64,000 nucleotides of DNA from Chamaea fasciata (taxonomy: Eukaryota; Chordata; Aves; Passeriformes; Sylviidae): NCBI GenBank assembly GCA_029207755.1, contig JARCOQ010000098.1, positions 124,001 to 188,000 on the forward strand. Reading direction: 5' to 3'. The translations under genes and the position numbers were made by a program. The notes beneath the pieces are model-generated. The model ran no database searches, was not told the DNA's origin, and saw only the letters and a list, made by a program, of their open reading frames with translations. Shown piece by piece: positions 1 to 10,842 of this stretch. How positions within the stretch are numbered: the first letter of the stretch is position 1; every line of letters starts with the position of its first letter.

Positions 1-845
1 CAATCTCTCTGAAGTTCACAGAAGTATCGTATCAGTCAACATCTTAAGTGTGTTTGTATCTATCACAGAATTTCCTTTTCGTATGCCTTTGTCGAAAACT
101 CTTCCTGCATGGAAAGCCCTTGGGGATGGTGGACATGTCAGATGCTGCTGGGACATCACAGAGAGCTGAGGGAAGAGCTGGGATGCTTATTAAACTGTAT
201 GGTGTTCAACTTCTGTTTGTTGGCAAGAAACCTTTCTGTGCCTCTGAGTCTCACCAGGCCCGGAGCCCCAAAGGACACAAACCTGGTGAGTTGTGGTTCC
301 CACTCCGGTGGCACTTGCACCTTGGCTCTGCACAGGAGAGCTCTTCATCCACTTGTTCTCTTTTCCTTCCTCTAGGCATGGAGGGAGCTCCTGTCTTCAG
401 CGTGTGCAAAAAACAAATCTGGCCAGAATCGGGGCAGGGAGGCTTTGGGGAGACCTTGGGATCTGTGCTGGGCACAGGAGGTCTTTTCCATTGGTCTGAG
501 AGTGTCTGCTGTGGAAAGTGGATGTTAATACCCAGCAGAGAAATGACTTTTGCATTTTATGGAGCTGTGCCTTCCCCTGGGTTTGTGTGCTGACAAGAAA
601 TGAACATCCCTCTGTGTCTCAGGCAGCTCCTCCAAGGAAAGCAGGTGGGAATTGGAGCCAAGGAGCTGAAAGCTGCAGGTGCAGCCTGGGGTGGAAGGAG
701 CTCAGATTTGCACAAGGCTGCTCTGAGTCCCAGGGCTTGGATGGGGGAAATGGTGGGGTGGGGGTAGGGACAGAGTCTGATTGATTGTCAGTCAGGAAGG
801 GCCTTGATTTTCATAGCTATTCAACGTGAATTAGAAGGTACTTGT
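1..845. other. No gene recognised
   Basis: This 845-base stretch has open frames of up to 181 codons, but none shows a recognisable domain, and no convincing chain of splice sites was found. Composition is moderate in GC with no obvious tandem structure. It may be intronic or intergenic. Confidence 0.4.
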
Positions 846-1745
846 GATTTATTAAAAAAATATGAATATCGAGCTAATACTGATATCCAACTGAGGGGGA
901 CAAAAACTTTCTAACAGTTTAAAGTTAGAAAGTGTATGTCTGTTGCAGCACCGGGCGGCATGCGGGGTGGCTCCCAAATACACACCGCAATTTACAGACA
1001 ATCACAGAGTCCTTTTATTTACAAAGATGTTGAATACCCAAAACACAAATGCGTATTCAGAGCCCCCCCCCCCCCCCATCCCATTCTCCGCTTAGTATGG
1101 TAACTAGCCAAAAAACAATTAAGCATGCTAGTTTGGCCTTGGAAATGGGTCGGTGCTCCTTTTCAAGGGGAGGGGGGCTTAAAATAAGAAAGTAAGATGA
1201 GTCATCCTTGCTCTGAACTTTCTACCTTTTCAATGCAAATGTGACAAATGAGCTCTGGTAGGACTCCCATTTCTCCAGGTGCATGACTTTCAATGGGTTT
1301 CTGAATAGGGAGTTTCTGTAATCGTCTTGTGCTCCTAAATCTATTTATCAGGTTCCCTGTTCTTCATTACAAACCCAGCTAAGCAAAACATAAAGTTGAC
1401 AAGCAATCAGTTATTGAGGCCTGGGAAAGTTAATTCAAATCTGGTTTCCCTTAACTAACCACAAACTTTTAATTTTTAGCAAACTTTAATTAATTCCTAC
1501 AAAGCTTATCTCTAACTAAAATCTTAACCTCTCTAAAATCCTTAATTCTTTAAAGTCTATGTCTCACTTGGATTCAATGCCAATTGGAGATTGCACATAT
1601 CAGTGTATTAATAGGGAATAAAACCTCTAAACAGGGCCATAAAAATCTTTTCTCAGTGTCCTTTAAAATATTATACATTCACTTGGAGGACAGTTCTAAA
1701 ATCTGTCCAATTAACCAGAAAAATTTGAAAACTTAAATCAAATTA
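846..1745 (-). repeat. Antisense LTR-like repeat, copy 1 of 3
   Basis: Read on the minus strand this matches the copies at about 13550-14310 (plus) and 34895-35480 (minus). Shared landmarks are a TTAGAAAGT core near 925, the stretch around TGAATACCCAAAACACAAATG, a block reading CTAAATCTATTTATCAGG, and an AATAAA poly(A) signal (TTTATT on the plus strand near 1015). Presence of a poly(A) signal, plus a TATA box in the related copy 3, suggests an LTR. The TG..CA ends could not be placed. A C-run of about 15 bases near 1064-1078 is private to this copy. Homology is clear to about 1500 and weaker beyond. Confidence 0.55.
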
Positions 1746-2370
1746 TTCCCCGAGGCTTGGCCTGTTAACGTGTTCTGAATGTTGATGGATCCCTGGGCCA
1801 CTGAATTCCTGAACTGAAGAGCTGAAGGCTGAACAAGCCTCTGGAGAAGTCCAACCCAGCAGCAGCCTCCAAGTGTCTGAGGGAGGGTGTCACAGCTCCC
1901 ACTGAGGCCACCCCTGCCCAGAGACCGTGGGGGAATGGGCAGACAAGGAGAGCGTCCCTGGGGCTGGGCAAGCAGAACTCAGAGGCACCAGCGGGTCCAG
2001 GTGGGAAACGGAGTGTGGGATGTGGCTGTGAAAGCCCTGCCTGGGCTGTGCCAAGCAGGACAGAGAAGCCCTGAGCCCCAACCCCCAAACAACTCTCTCC
2101 GTGAGACATTGCAAAGGAATTACAATTGTTTGTGTACTCTGAGTTGGAAACAATGGAGAAGTACCGACAAGAGATTCTCAGAAGCTTAAAACAACAAAAC
2201 AGCCTTTACTGGCAACTTTAGAAAATCAGAGAAACTTGAGCAAAAGCTTTACTATGACATTCAGTCAACAAAAAAACACTGCTCAAAGCGTTAACTTGAC
2301 CCATTCAACTTCACAAACTGGAAGCCTGCTCAATTTTAAGTTAAGCAAAATTTGCAAGAAGAGGGAATTA
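1746..2370. other. No gene recognised
   Basis: No recognisable coding segment. The short open frames on both strands lack domains or convincing splice context. Confidence 0.35.
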
Positions 2371-2443
2371 GAAGAGGAAGACAGAGAAAGAGAGAAAGAC
2401 AAATAAAATATAGAGAGATAGAGAGAGAGAGAGAGAGAAGAAC
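2371..2443. repeat. (GA)n-rich simple repeat
   Basis: Purine-rich low-complexity tract ending in an uninterrupted run of GA dinucleotides. It gives a charged Arg/Glu frame on one strand and a Ser/Leu frame on the other, so open frames crossing it are compositional artefacts. Confidence 0.85.
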
Positions 2444-2845
2444 ACACACTGCTACCAGCTCCTGGATTCCAGCAGCGCTCAGACAGAAATTCCAAGAGGA
2501 GCTAGGGTCAACGTGTGTGCTTGCCTTGTGGTCAGCCTAAAATACCCCTTGGTCTTCCTGGGCCCCTCCCCCAGATGGGACTTTGGGTCATCTGGTCACT
2601 CAGGAGCTGGGCTGGGGGCTGCAGAGGTGGGTGTGGAGCATTGCCTTTGGTGTGCCAGGGATTGGCAGACACTGCTGGGCTGGGATAGAGGCTCTGGGGG
2701 ATTTGGGTTACAGGGTCAAGTCAATGCTTTGAGAAGTGCTGGGGTTCAGGGCAGGGTAAGGCTGGCTCTGCCCCTTCCTCCCCCTCACACGAAATGTTTC
2801 CAGCCAACAATCTCCTCCAGTCTCTCACAAGAGGCAATGTTGGAG

Positions 2846-2885
2846 GTGGAATCCCAATTCTGGCCGTGGGCACCTGGACAAGAAG
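2846..2885 (+). repeat. Interrupted unit of a local direct repeat (target of provirus 1)
   Basis: The 40 bases before the first provirus closely match the start of a second unit at 11725 (shared text GGAGGTGGAATCCCAAT and GGGCACCTGGA). Taking the provirus out joins 2885 to 11582 and gives two tandem units with a period of about 183 bases. The provirus therefore landed inside an older tandem repeat. Confidence 0.5.
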
Positions 2886-3620
2886 TGTGATAAATAAGAA
2901 TGGTGATTAAGTTATAAGTTGTTGGTTATAGAGTTGTAATGTTTTGTTCAAGAGTTATAATGCTGTTTGGCAGTTTTGTCCACTCTGTATCCCCTACCCC
3001 AAAATCCCACTTAGCTTTTCCATCAAGTCAAGCTGTTGCTGCTCCCTGGCATCACTGCTCCCTGGCATCACCACTCTCCATCTCTGCTGCTGCTTTGCCT
3101 GCCTGCACCCAGCCTGTCCCATCGGCTTGTGCCCTGCTTGCTCCACTTCCTGTCGGATCCTCTTCCTACTTCCTGCTGACAACCGGCCTGTCAGTCAGGC
3201 TGCTGCTGCCACCCTTATGGTAATTAGAAGAGCCCAGCTGCATGATGGGACCATATCAACACCAAGAACCCCTAGCCAAAACGAGCCAGCTCAAAGTTTC
3301 AATCTGCCAAAGACAGCACTGGACTAAGCATACACAAGGGTATTTATGCCGAGGGTTTTCATAAGTTTTTGTATCTCGCCATAACTTACGAAGTACTTAA
3401 AGAGCAAGACACCCCTGGACTCCATGAGCCAAGAGAGTTCTTTGGAACCCCCGCGAGGCGAGAACTCCCACTCTGCAGCACCAGCAGCAAAGTGGATTGC
3501 ACCTCCTCCTCAGCGGTGTGGACGAAAGGGAGCAGCAGCGGCGTAGGCCCCCCCTCGAGACCCTGTTTATTAATAAAGGCATTTAAAGGAGGAAACTGTG
3601 TCTCCTGCCCATTTATAACA
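2886..3620 (+). repeat. 5' LTR of provirus 1
   Basis: Begins TGTGATAAAT and ends TTTATAACA, 735 bp, and is repeated at 10843-11577. An AATAAAGG poly(A) signal lies near 3573, about 45 bases before the end. The promoter TATA element is less clear; a TATTTATG near 3340 is a candidate. Confidence 0.93.
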
Positions 3621-3623
3621 ATT

Positions 3624-3641
3624 TGGGGGCTCGTCCGGGAT
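3624..3641 (+). promoter_or_regulatory. Primer-binding site, tRNA-Pro type
   Basis: TGGGGGCTCGTCCGGGAT starts four bases after the LTR end. It is the classical tRNA-Pro primer sequence used by gammaretroviruses such as murine leukaemia viruses. Minus-strand DNA synthesis would start here. Confidence 0.93.
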
Positions 3642-4613
3642 AAGCCACGCCCAGAAGAGGACCAGGACGGGAAGGCGCCACCCGACCTCTGACCTCCTGG
3701 ATCGCTGGCCTCCTGGACCAGAGGACGACGCTCGCTAGCCTCGAGGGACAGCACTGAGGAGAACCGGTAAAACCAACCGGTGGCGGGAGTGGAGGCGAGT
3801 GAGTGTGTGAGTGAATGAGAGGGGGGCTGGCAGCTCGGACCCCCCAAGCGAGTCTGGACTCCTGAGTACCGCGGTTCCGGACTCCCGCGAGGGGGCCGGC
3901 CGGGAAAAGGAGGAAGCGAGTGGATCGGTGAGTGAGGCGTCTCCAGGGGCTTAGGGGGCCCCCCTCCGAACGGGCGGAGGAAACCTAGAGTGTGCGTGGC
4001 CCGTCATAGGTTGCCTGCAGAATAGGCCTCCCCATTTTCAAGCTACAAGGGTAGGCTGCCCGGGTCAGTCTGAGTGGGTGGATTGATCCGAGGGAGTGAA
4101 AGGTGCACACCACACTGCCGGGGCTACAGTCCAGGACACACGGGTGATTTGTGGGGTCTGGCTGAGGTAGCTCACAGGGTGTGGAGAGTGTTGATGGTAT
4201 GGTCACCTTGGTCGGGGGCACCTGAAGGAGAGGTGTGCTGTCCGGGGGTGAAGAGTGGCATTGGTCGGGGGTATTTCTAGGTGCATTTCGCGTTTTTGGA
4301 AGGGCCTAGAAGATATGCTGTCCGGGTGCCAGGAGTGAAAGTTAGGGGAGCTTCAGCTGGTGCGGGAAGCTCAACAGTAGTGAGAGAGAGTGAGCCGCAC
4401 ACTATACACCCGATCTCGGCAGTAGGCAGTGCTGACACCTTGGGCCCCGGTCGACCGGCTGTCTAACGGAGATTTGTCCTGGTGTATAGGGGCAAACGTG
4501 GGTACTGGCTGTGGTGGTAAGGTGGTTGAGGCCCTATAAGGGGGGGGGCCAGTTTAGGCCACTTACGGGTACCAGGGACTGAGTGGGAAAGGGTTGATTT
4601 AGACCCAGTGAGA

Positions 4614-6389
4614 ATGGGTGGATATGTGAGTAGAAATCAGCAACAGGAGAGAGTAGAAAGTAAGGTAAAGTACCTTCCACCAGAGAGCCCCCTTGGGCGC
4701 ATGTTAAAGACGTGGGATGAAAATGATAGAACTAGAAACCTGGAGGAAGGGAAAATGATCCTCTACTGCACTGAGGTTTGGCCCACCCTAGACCTGCCAA
4801 ATCAATGGCCTTGGTGCGGGACCAGGGACTCGTGGATGTGCAATCTGTTATATCAACACTTAAAGGCTCAGGGAGATTGCAATGCTGAGCAAGTTCGTTA
4901 TGCTGCCTGTTGGCAGAACAGTACATCTGGTGAGGAAATTACAAAAATTTGTAAATTAACAGAAAGAAAGGAAGTAAATAAAAAGGAAAAGGAGAAAGAA
5001 GAAAATAAACAGTGGGACCCTTTGGACCATCTACCCCCTCCCCCAACTTATCCAGACATTCCCCGAATCCATCCTATAGACCCTCCTTCATTACCCTTGA
5101 GTCCACCAGCTTACGTGAATCCCCCAGCTTTGCCTCCTCCCTCTATTCTGGTATCCCCATCCGCAGTCCCTACTGCGCCACCTCCTCCATTTCCTTCTCA
5201 ACCTAATCCCCATATTTCAAAAAATAACCCCTTCCATTCCACCACCTTACATTCAACACCTGATAGCAAAAACACAGCACCTCCTTTACCATCATTAGTT
5301 CCCACTCCTCCTCCAAGTTGGGAATCAGAAATATCAGCCTCTTGTGCTGAAACACCCCAAGTAGCAGAAACCCCTGAGAGACCATACCAAAATACGAGAT
5401 CAAAGACCAGGCTGTTCCCTCTGAGGGAAGTTCCCATGGGAGGAGTGGCTGGAGGTATAGGTTTTATCAATGTACCACTAACAGCCTCTGAAGTGAGGAA
5501 TTTTAAAAAGGAATTAGGGAGCCTGGTAGAAGATCCTGTGGGTATAGCAAACCAGATAGACCAGTTCTTGGGCCCTAATATATTTACCTGGGGAGAGTTT
5601 AATTCAATCCTAAACATACTTTTTAACCCAGATGAAGTAAGATTAATTAGAACAGCTGGAATGAGGGTATGGGAGCGAGAAAATCGAACAGGCCCACCAG
5701 GAGACCAAAAATTACCAGTAGTCAACCCAGACTGGGACCCAAACCAAGAAGAGGGTCGCAGGAATATGGAGGACTTCAGGAGGTTAATAATAAAAGGGAT
5801 TAAAGAATCAGTTCCTAAGCCCAGTAACACCAAACTTGCCTTTGAGGCATCACAGGAAAAAGATGAAACTCCTGCAGCCTGGCTAAGCAGGCTCAGGAAG
5901 AATGTTCAGCAATACTCAAACCTTGACCCTGATAGCCCAGAAGGGCAAGTTTTCCTAAGGCTACAGTTTGTGACAAAATCTTGGCCTGACATTAGACGGA
6001 AGCTTGAAAAATTAGAAGATTGGCAAGGGAGAGAAGTGAATGAATTATTAAGAGAGGCATTAAAAGTATATTTAAGAAGAGAAGAGGAGAAGACCAAGGC
6101 GAAGACTAGAATTATGGTAGCGATAGCAAGGGAAAGTGTCAAAGATTGGAGAGTTGATAGAGACTCTCAGAACAGAGAAGGTATAAGACCCCTGGCAGGA
6201 CGGGGAAGGAGTAGAATGTTGCCACCCTGGAGCACTCCCCAGAGACCGGGAGAAACTAGATCCTGTTACTATTGTGGTGAGGAAGGGCATATAAAGAGGG
6301 ATTGTAAGAAGATGATTTTTGATGAGAGAATAGCGAAAGAACAAGAGGCACTAGAGAAATTGTTGAGAGGAGAGACTAAAGAAGACTAG
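4614..6389 (+). CDS. Gag polyprotein of provirus 1 (endogenous gammaretrovirus-like)
   Basis: An open frame of 591 codons encoding the structural precursor that would assemble a retroviral core. The ATG at 4614 is chosen because it gives an N-terminal Met-Gly-Gly, the usual myristoylation start for membrane targeting. Residues about 120-225 are Pro-rich and carry a PPAY late-domain motif at residues 164-167, which would recruit NEDD4-type ubiquitin ligases for budding. The capsid part includes a major-homology-like stretch near residues 412-470. The nucleocapsid has one CCHC zinc knuckle with C551, C554, H559 and C564; a single knuckle is typical of gammaretroviruses. A basic and acidic helical segment (about 470-500) precedes it. 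The frame ends at UAG 6387-6389 and continues open as pro-pol. No internal stop or frameshift is seen, unusual for an endogenous copy. Confidence 0.9.
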   Translation: MGGYVSRNQQQERVESKVKYLPPESPLGRMLKTWDENDRTRNLEEGKMILYCTEVWPTLDLPNQWPWCGTRDSWMCNLLYQHLKAQGDCNAEQVRYAACWQNSTSGEEITKICKLTERKEVNKKEKEKEENKQWDPLDHLPPPPTYPDIPRIHPIDPPSLPLSPPAYVNPPALPPPSILVSPSAVPTAPPPPFPSQPNPHISKNNPFHSTTLHSTPDSKNTAPPLPSLVPTPPPSWESEISASCAETPQVAETPERPYQNTRSKTRLFPLREVPMGGVAGGIGFINVPLTASEVRNFKKELGSLVEDPVGIANQIDQFLGPNIFTWGEFNSILNILFNPDEVRLIRTAGMRVWERENRTGPPGDQKLPVVNPDWDPNQEEGRRNMEDFRRLIIKGIKESVPKPSNTKLAFEASQEKDETPAAWLSRLRKNVQQYSNLDPDSPEGQVFLRLQFVTKSWPDIRRKLEKLEDWQGREVNELLREALKVYLRREEEKTKAKTRIMVAIARESVKDWRVDRDSQNREGIRPLAGRGRSRMLPPWSTPQRPGETRSCYYCGEEGHIKRDCKKMIFDERIAKEQEALEKLLRGETKED

Positions 6390-6445
6390 GGGTGTCATGG
6401 GCTCTTTGCGCTAGGGGACCTAGGAGAACACCAGGAAGAGCCCAT
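6387..6445 (+). promoter_or_regulatory. Putative stop-codon readthrough signal at the gag-pol junction
   Basis: The gag UAG is followed by G and a 7-base spacer (GGGTGTC). Then come two perfectly complementary 10-base arms, ATGGGCTCTT at 6397-6406 and AAGAGCCCAT at 6436-6445. The 29-base loop contains a nested 5-bp hairpin, CTAGG/CCTAG at 6411-6423. Murine leukaemia virus reads through its UAG using a pseudoknot placed eight bases downstream, so position and layout fit. The structure is predicted by eye only, and a true pseudoknot partner was not traced. Confidence 0.65.
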
Positions 6446-9400
6446 TGTAAAGTTAGAGATAGGTCCCCACCATGAAGAAATTGAGTTCTTAGTAGATACA
6501 GGAGCAGAAAAATCTAGTATTAAACAGCTCCCAACTGGATTGATGATAGGAAAAAAGACCTGTGATGTTTTAGGGGCAGAAGGAAAACCCTTTAAAGCCT
6601 CTATAGTTGAAGGTGTAGAGACCAGAGGAAACTCAAGAAAATGTGTCACAAACCTTATTTACTTGCCAAATATTGATAGTAACCTACTCGGACGTGACTT
6701 ACAAGTGAGATTGAAAGTAGGAATTATTCCTAGAGAAGGAAAGATGGTAGTACAAATGATGAAGTTGACAACCAAAGACCTAGATGAAATAAAGCCAGAT
6801 GTGTGGGCAGAAGAGGGGAGGTATGGATATTTGAACATTGCCCCTATAGAAATCAAAATGCAAGGAAGAATGTCACCAGTCAGGATAAAGCAGTACCCCA
6901 TCTCAGCAGAGGGAAGGAAGGGATTGGCTCCAATCATAACTAATCTATTAACTGCAGGAATTTTGGAGCCCTGCATGTCCCCTCATAATACACCCATCCT
7001 TGCTGTTAAAAAGGGAGAGAACAAATACAGACTAGTCCAAGACTTGAGGGAAATCAATAAGAGAACCGTCACCAATCACCCAGTGGTATCTAACCCACAT
7101 ACTCTATTGAATAAAGTCCATACGGATCATGCATGGTTCACCGTAATTGATTTAAAAGATGCTTTTTGGTCCTGTCCCTTAGCCAAAGAGAGTCGTGACT
7201 GGTTCGCGTTTGAATGGGAATGTCCTGAGACCCACAGAAAGCAACAACTGAGATGGACTCGCCTCCCACAAGGCTTCACTGAGAGTCCAAATCTGTTTGG
7301 GCAGGCTTTAGAGGAATTATTGGACCAGTTTATTCCTGAAAATGACACCCAAATTTTACAATATGTGGATGACCTTTTGATTTCGGGAAAAGAGCAGAGT
7401 GAAGTCAGACATACTAGCATAAACCTCCTAAATTTCTTAGGAGAAAAAGGCCTCAAAGTCTCAAAAGAGAAACTACAGTTTGTGGAGTCTCAAGTCATTT
7501 ATCTCGGACATTTAATCGAAAAGGGGTGTAAGAAACTAAGCCCGGAAAGAATCTCAGGTTTACTGTCTATTCCGGCACCAGTCACCAAAAGGGATATAAG
7601 GAAACTGTTAGGGTTATTTGGCTACTGTCGATTGTGGATTGATAGGTACTCCCAGAGTGTTAAATTTTTATATGAAAAGCTAGTGCAACCCGAACCAGTT
7701 AAATGGACAATAGAAGATGAAAAGCAATTGGAAGATTTGAAAACTAAATTATCCACAGCACCTGTATTAGGCCTTCCTGACCCCAAAAAGACATTTGATC
7801 TATTCATCAATACAGAAGAAGGGGTTGCGTACGGAGTACTTACCCAAGAGTGGGCAAGCCAAAGAAAACCCATAGCCTATCTCTCCAAAATCCTGGACCC
7901 AGTAGCCAGAGGATGGCCAGCTTGCCTCCAAGCCATAGCGGCCACTGCAATCCTCCTCGAGGATGCACAAAAGCTAACCTTGCAAGGGAAAATCTTAATA
8001 CACACCCCACATGACTTACGAACTGTTTTAAGTCAAAAAGCCCAACAGTGGCTGACTGATTCCAGAATATTAAAATATGAAGTAGTACTCACTACTGCAG
8101 AAAATATAGAGCTAACTACTTCAAAAATTTTGAACCCGGCCCAATTCCTCTCGGGGGAACCAGCAGCCAAACTTGAGCATGATTGCTTAGAAGTCATTGA
8201 CTTACAGACTAAAATGAGGGAAGACCTGGAAGACACTCCGCTGTCAAATGGAAGAGTATTGTTCAGTGATGGATCCTTCAGAGTGGTTGAAGGGAAAAGA
8301 ATTTCAGGCTATGCTGTAGTTGAAGGCACTGGAGGCGAACATAATCTGAAGATCTTAGAAAAAGGGAAGTTACCAGCAAATTGGTCAGCCCAGTGCGGTG
8401 AGATTTATGCCCTAAAGAGGGGACTTGATCTATTAAAACAAGATCAGGGGACTATATATTTAGACTCCCGGTATGCTTTTGGGATCGTGCATACCTTCGG
8501 GAAAATTTGGGAAAAAAGGGGCTACCTCAATTCAAAGGGAAAAGATCTAATTCATAAAGAGTTAATAAAAATGGTGTTAAAATCTTTAATGGGACCAAAA
8601 GAGATTGCGGTGGTACATGTAAGAGGTCATCAAAGAGGAGAAACCTTTGAAGTAAAAGGCAATTGGATGGCTGATCAAGCTGCAAAGTTAGCAGCTCAAG
8701 GCCCAGGTGATCCAGTGAAGATTTTTACTTCAAACTGTACTCCAGACAATACCACCAAAGAACCACTTTATGACAATATTGAACTAAAAACAATAAAAGA
8801 ATTGGGGCTAAATCAAGGACAACAAGGGGAATGGCTGACCCCAGATGGAAGAAAGTTTTTAAATAAAGCACTAGCTCGGAGAGTATTAGAAGAAATCCAT
8901 ACGTTAACTCATTGGGGGACCCAAGGACTCTGCGATCATTTCTTAAGAGAGTATCTATGTATAGGTGTGTGTAGCCTGGCAAAAACAATTACAGAAGGGT
9001 GTCCAATTTGCCAAAAGATAAATCAAAAAGTAATGAGGAAAAATAAATTGGGAGGAAGACCAATAGCCCTAAGACCTTTCCAAAATGTACAAATCGATTT
9101 TACTGAAATGCCACCCGTGCAAGGCTACAGACACCTACTAGTAATTGTTGACCATCTGACACATTGGGTCGAAGCCTTCCCCACCAAAAGAGAAACAGCC
9201 CAAGTGGTAATAAAAATACTTTTAGAAAATATTATTCCCCGGTACGGTCTAATAAATAACATCGATTCTGACCGAGGTCCCCAATTTACAGCACAAATAG
9301 TACAGGATATCATCCAGGCACTAGGAATTAGGTGGAGACTACATACCCCTTGGCATCCCCAGAGTTCGGGAAGGGTCGAGAGGATGAATAAGACCCTCAA

Positions 9401-9965
9401 AAATGTGTTAACCAAATTAATAACAGAGACAGGCATGAATTGGCTAAAGTGCTTGCCTCTAGCACTTTTAAGGATCCGGGTCCGTCCCAGATCTGATGTT
9501 GGAGTTTCACCCTATGAGATGATGTTTGGACTCCCCTTCTTGTTAACTCCCTACAGCGCTGGAGATTACCTAGACGGGGAAGCAGAAGCTCAAAAATATA
9601 TAAAAACAATTAGCAACACATTGGCTGATCTCAGAAAAAGAGGGCATCTTCCTCAAGCCTCTCCCTTAGACGCAGATTTACATCCATTCAAACCAGGGGA
9701 CTGGGTTCTAATAAAATCATGGACCAACGCTCCACTAACTCCCAAATTTGAGGGTCCTTTCCAAGTTTTGCTAACCACCCACACTGCAGTAAGGACAAAA
9801 GAAAAAGGCTGGACCCATTTCACCCGAGTCAAAGGATCTCTACCGCCCCCAGACAATCCTCCTGACACAAATCCCACCACCACTTCCAAATCATCTGAGT
9901 GGACTATAACCAGAGACCCAAGCACGCTCAAAATGACTCTAAGAAAGAAAACTGGAACTCATTAA
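6390..9965 (+). CDS. Pro-Pol polyprotein of provirus 1 (protease, RT, RNase H, integrase)
   Basis: Open for 1191 codons in the gag frame from the base after the UAG; translation is expected by readthrough rather than at an own ATG. Domains in order: aspartic protease with LVDTGA at 6488-6505; reverse transcriptase with its YVDD active site at 7362-7373 and LPQGF upstream; RNase H starting at FSDGS near 8262; integrase with an N-terminal His/Cys zinc region ending CPIC, then the catalytic triad Asp (9096), Asp (9270, in SDRGPQF) and Glu (9378, in GRVERMN). A C-terminal DNA-binding region ends at 9962 and TAA follows. All catalytic residues that can be checked are present and no frame break is seen. 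The enzyme would copy and integrate retroviral RNA. The intact state agrees with the two-difference LTR pair. Confidence 0.92.
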   Translation, partial: GCHGLFALGDLGEHQEEPIVKLEIGPHHEEIEFLVDTGAEKSSIKQLPTGLMIGKKTCDVLGAEGKPFKASIVEGVETRGNSRKCVTNLIYLPNIDSNLLGRDLQVRLKVGIIPREGKMVVQMMKLTTKDLDEIKPDVWAEEGRYGYLNIAPIEIKMQGRMSPVRIKQYPISAEGRKGLAPIITNLLTAGILEPCMSPHNTPILAVKKGENKYRLVQDLREINKRTVTNHPVVSNPHTLLNKVHTDHAWFTVIDLKDAFWSCPLAKESRDWFAFEWECPETHRKQQLRWTRLPQGFTESPNLFGQALEELLDQFIPENDTQILQYVDDLLISGKEQSEVRHTSINLLNFLGEKGLKVSKEKLQFVESQVIYLGHLIEKGCKKLSPERISGLLSIPAPVTKRDIRKLLGLFGYCRLWIDRYSQSVKFLYEKLVQPEPVKWTIEDEKQLEDLKTKLSTAPVLGLPDPKKTFDLFINTEEGVAYGVLTQEWASQRKPIAYLSKILDPVARGWPACLQAIAATAILLEDAQKLTLQGKILIHTPHDLRTVLSQKAQQWLTDSRILKYEVVLTTAENIELTTSKILNPAQFLSGEPAAKLEHDCLEVIDLQTKMREDLEDTPLSNGRVLFSDGSFRVVEGKRISGYAVVEGTGGEHNLKILEKGKLPANWSAQCGEIYALKRGLDLLKQDQGTIYLDSRYAFGIVHTFGKIWEKRGYLNSKGKDLIHKELIKMVLKSLMGPKEIAVVHVRGHQRGETFEVKGNWMADQAAKLAAQGPGDPVKIFTSNCTPDNTTKEPLYDNIELKTIKELGLNQGQQGEWLTPDGRKFLNKALARRVLEEIHTLTHWGTQGLCDHFLREYLCIGVCSLAKTITEGCPICQKINQKVMRKNKLGGRPIALRPFQNVQIDFTEMPPVQGYRHLLVIVDHLTHWVEAFPTKRETAQVVIKILLENIIPRYGLINNIDSDRGPQFTAQIVQDIIQALGIRWRLHTPWHPQSSGRVERMNKTLKNVLTKLITETGMNWLKCLPLALLRIRVRPRSDVGVSPYEMMFGLPFLLTPYSAGDYLDGEAEAQKYIKTISNTLADLRKRGHLPQASPLDADLHPFKPGDWVLIKSWTNAPLTPKFEGPFQVLLTTHTAVRTKEKGWTHFTRVKGSLPPPDNPPDTNPTTTSKSSEWTITRDPSTLKMTLRKKTGTH

Positions 9966-10193
9966 CGAATCAGAGACTAGAGGAAAACTGTTACTGAGCA
10001 CCAAACATTTTGTTATTATAAAGGTTCTATTTAAAAGGGTTTTTCATCCCCAGTGTAGAAGTTGGAATGGTTTTTTTTAGTGTTGCTGTAAAATTTAGTA
10101 GCTGAAAAGTTCTTTGGTGTTGATTAAAGTGCTACTCCTAAGTGTTAAAAAAAAAAAAAAACAAAAAAAAAACACCACAAAACCGAATCATCA
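9966..10193 (+). other. Pol-env interval with A-rich tract
   Basis: A non-coding stretch containing 15 A, one C and 10 A at 10147-10172. An A-rich tract of this kind is unusual between pol and env and may mark a retroposed or captured piece. No coding segment is recognised. Confidence 0.5.
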
Positions 10194-10767
10194 TGGTAGT
10201 CAGAAACCAGAATAGCAGCCAATCTTTCATAGGGCATTACCTAGAAAGAACTAAATTTGAGAAAGTAGGAGTGGGTAAAAGTGGACTGGAGGGATCTCTA
10301 CAGGTGACACTCAGGAATTCTTCAACCCAAGAGGCAAGACCGGGCGGAATCAAGTCGGTTCGTACCGGACTCTTGGGAAGGCTGATAGTGACTTTGCTAG
10401 CAGTCAGACTAGCCGAAGTAGCATGTACCAAGTGCTATCAGCCCATTCACGACGGTAAAAGCCCGCAATCCTGGATAAGAGTCCCCATACCCACGTTAAC
10501 CCTACCTGTTTTGATATAACAAAGCTCTCCACCTGTGAGGAGGATGGAAAGCAGTATTGGGTCGCCAAAAATACTGCAAACTTTAGGCAGCGCCTTGCTG
10601 GGGAATGCCCTATCAAAGAATGGGTTTGCTTTGAAGAATTAAATCATTTAAACGAAGTTGCCAATCTTATTAAAGAAAAACCTGTGGTTAAGAAAGAGGA
10701 TGAGATTAATGAACCCCTCAGCAGAAATTTGTTTATTGATCTTATTAAAAGAATTAGTCGTGAATAA
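10194..10767 (+). pseudogene. Envelope remnant of provirus 1
   Basis: The position after pol and before the polypurine tract is where env belongs. An open segment from ATG 10194 carries a hydrophobic signal-peptide-like stretch around 10375-10420 followed by Cys-containing, surface-like sequence, and stops at 10517-10519. A second open segment in another frame runs to TAA 10765-10767. There is no recognisable transmembrane subunit: no CX6CC motif, fusion peptide or membrane anchor. The reading frame is broken and most of env is deleted, so the provirus cannot make a working envelope. Recognition of the remnant rests mainly on position and the leader-like segment. Confidence 0.5.
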
Positions 10768-10831
10768 GAGAGTACTCCCAGGAAATAAAGAGCGATAGAG
10801 GTTGATGCGGGCAAAGCCCGATCAAAGAAAT

Positions 10832-10842
10832 AGAGGGGGGAT
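10832..10842 (+). promoter_or_regulatory. Polypurine tract of provirus 1
   Basis: AGAGGGGGGAT directly precedes the 3' LTR start (TGTGATAAAT at 10843). This is the expected primer for plus-strand DNA synthesis. Confidence 0.85.
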
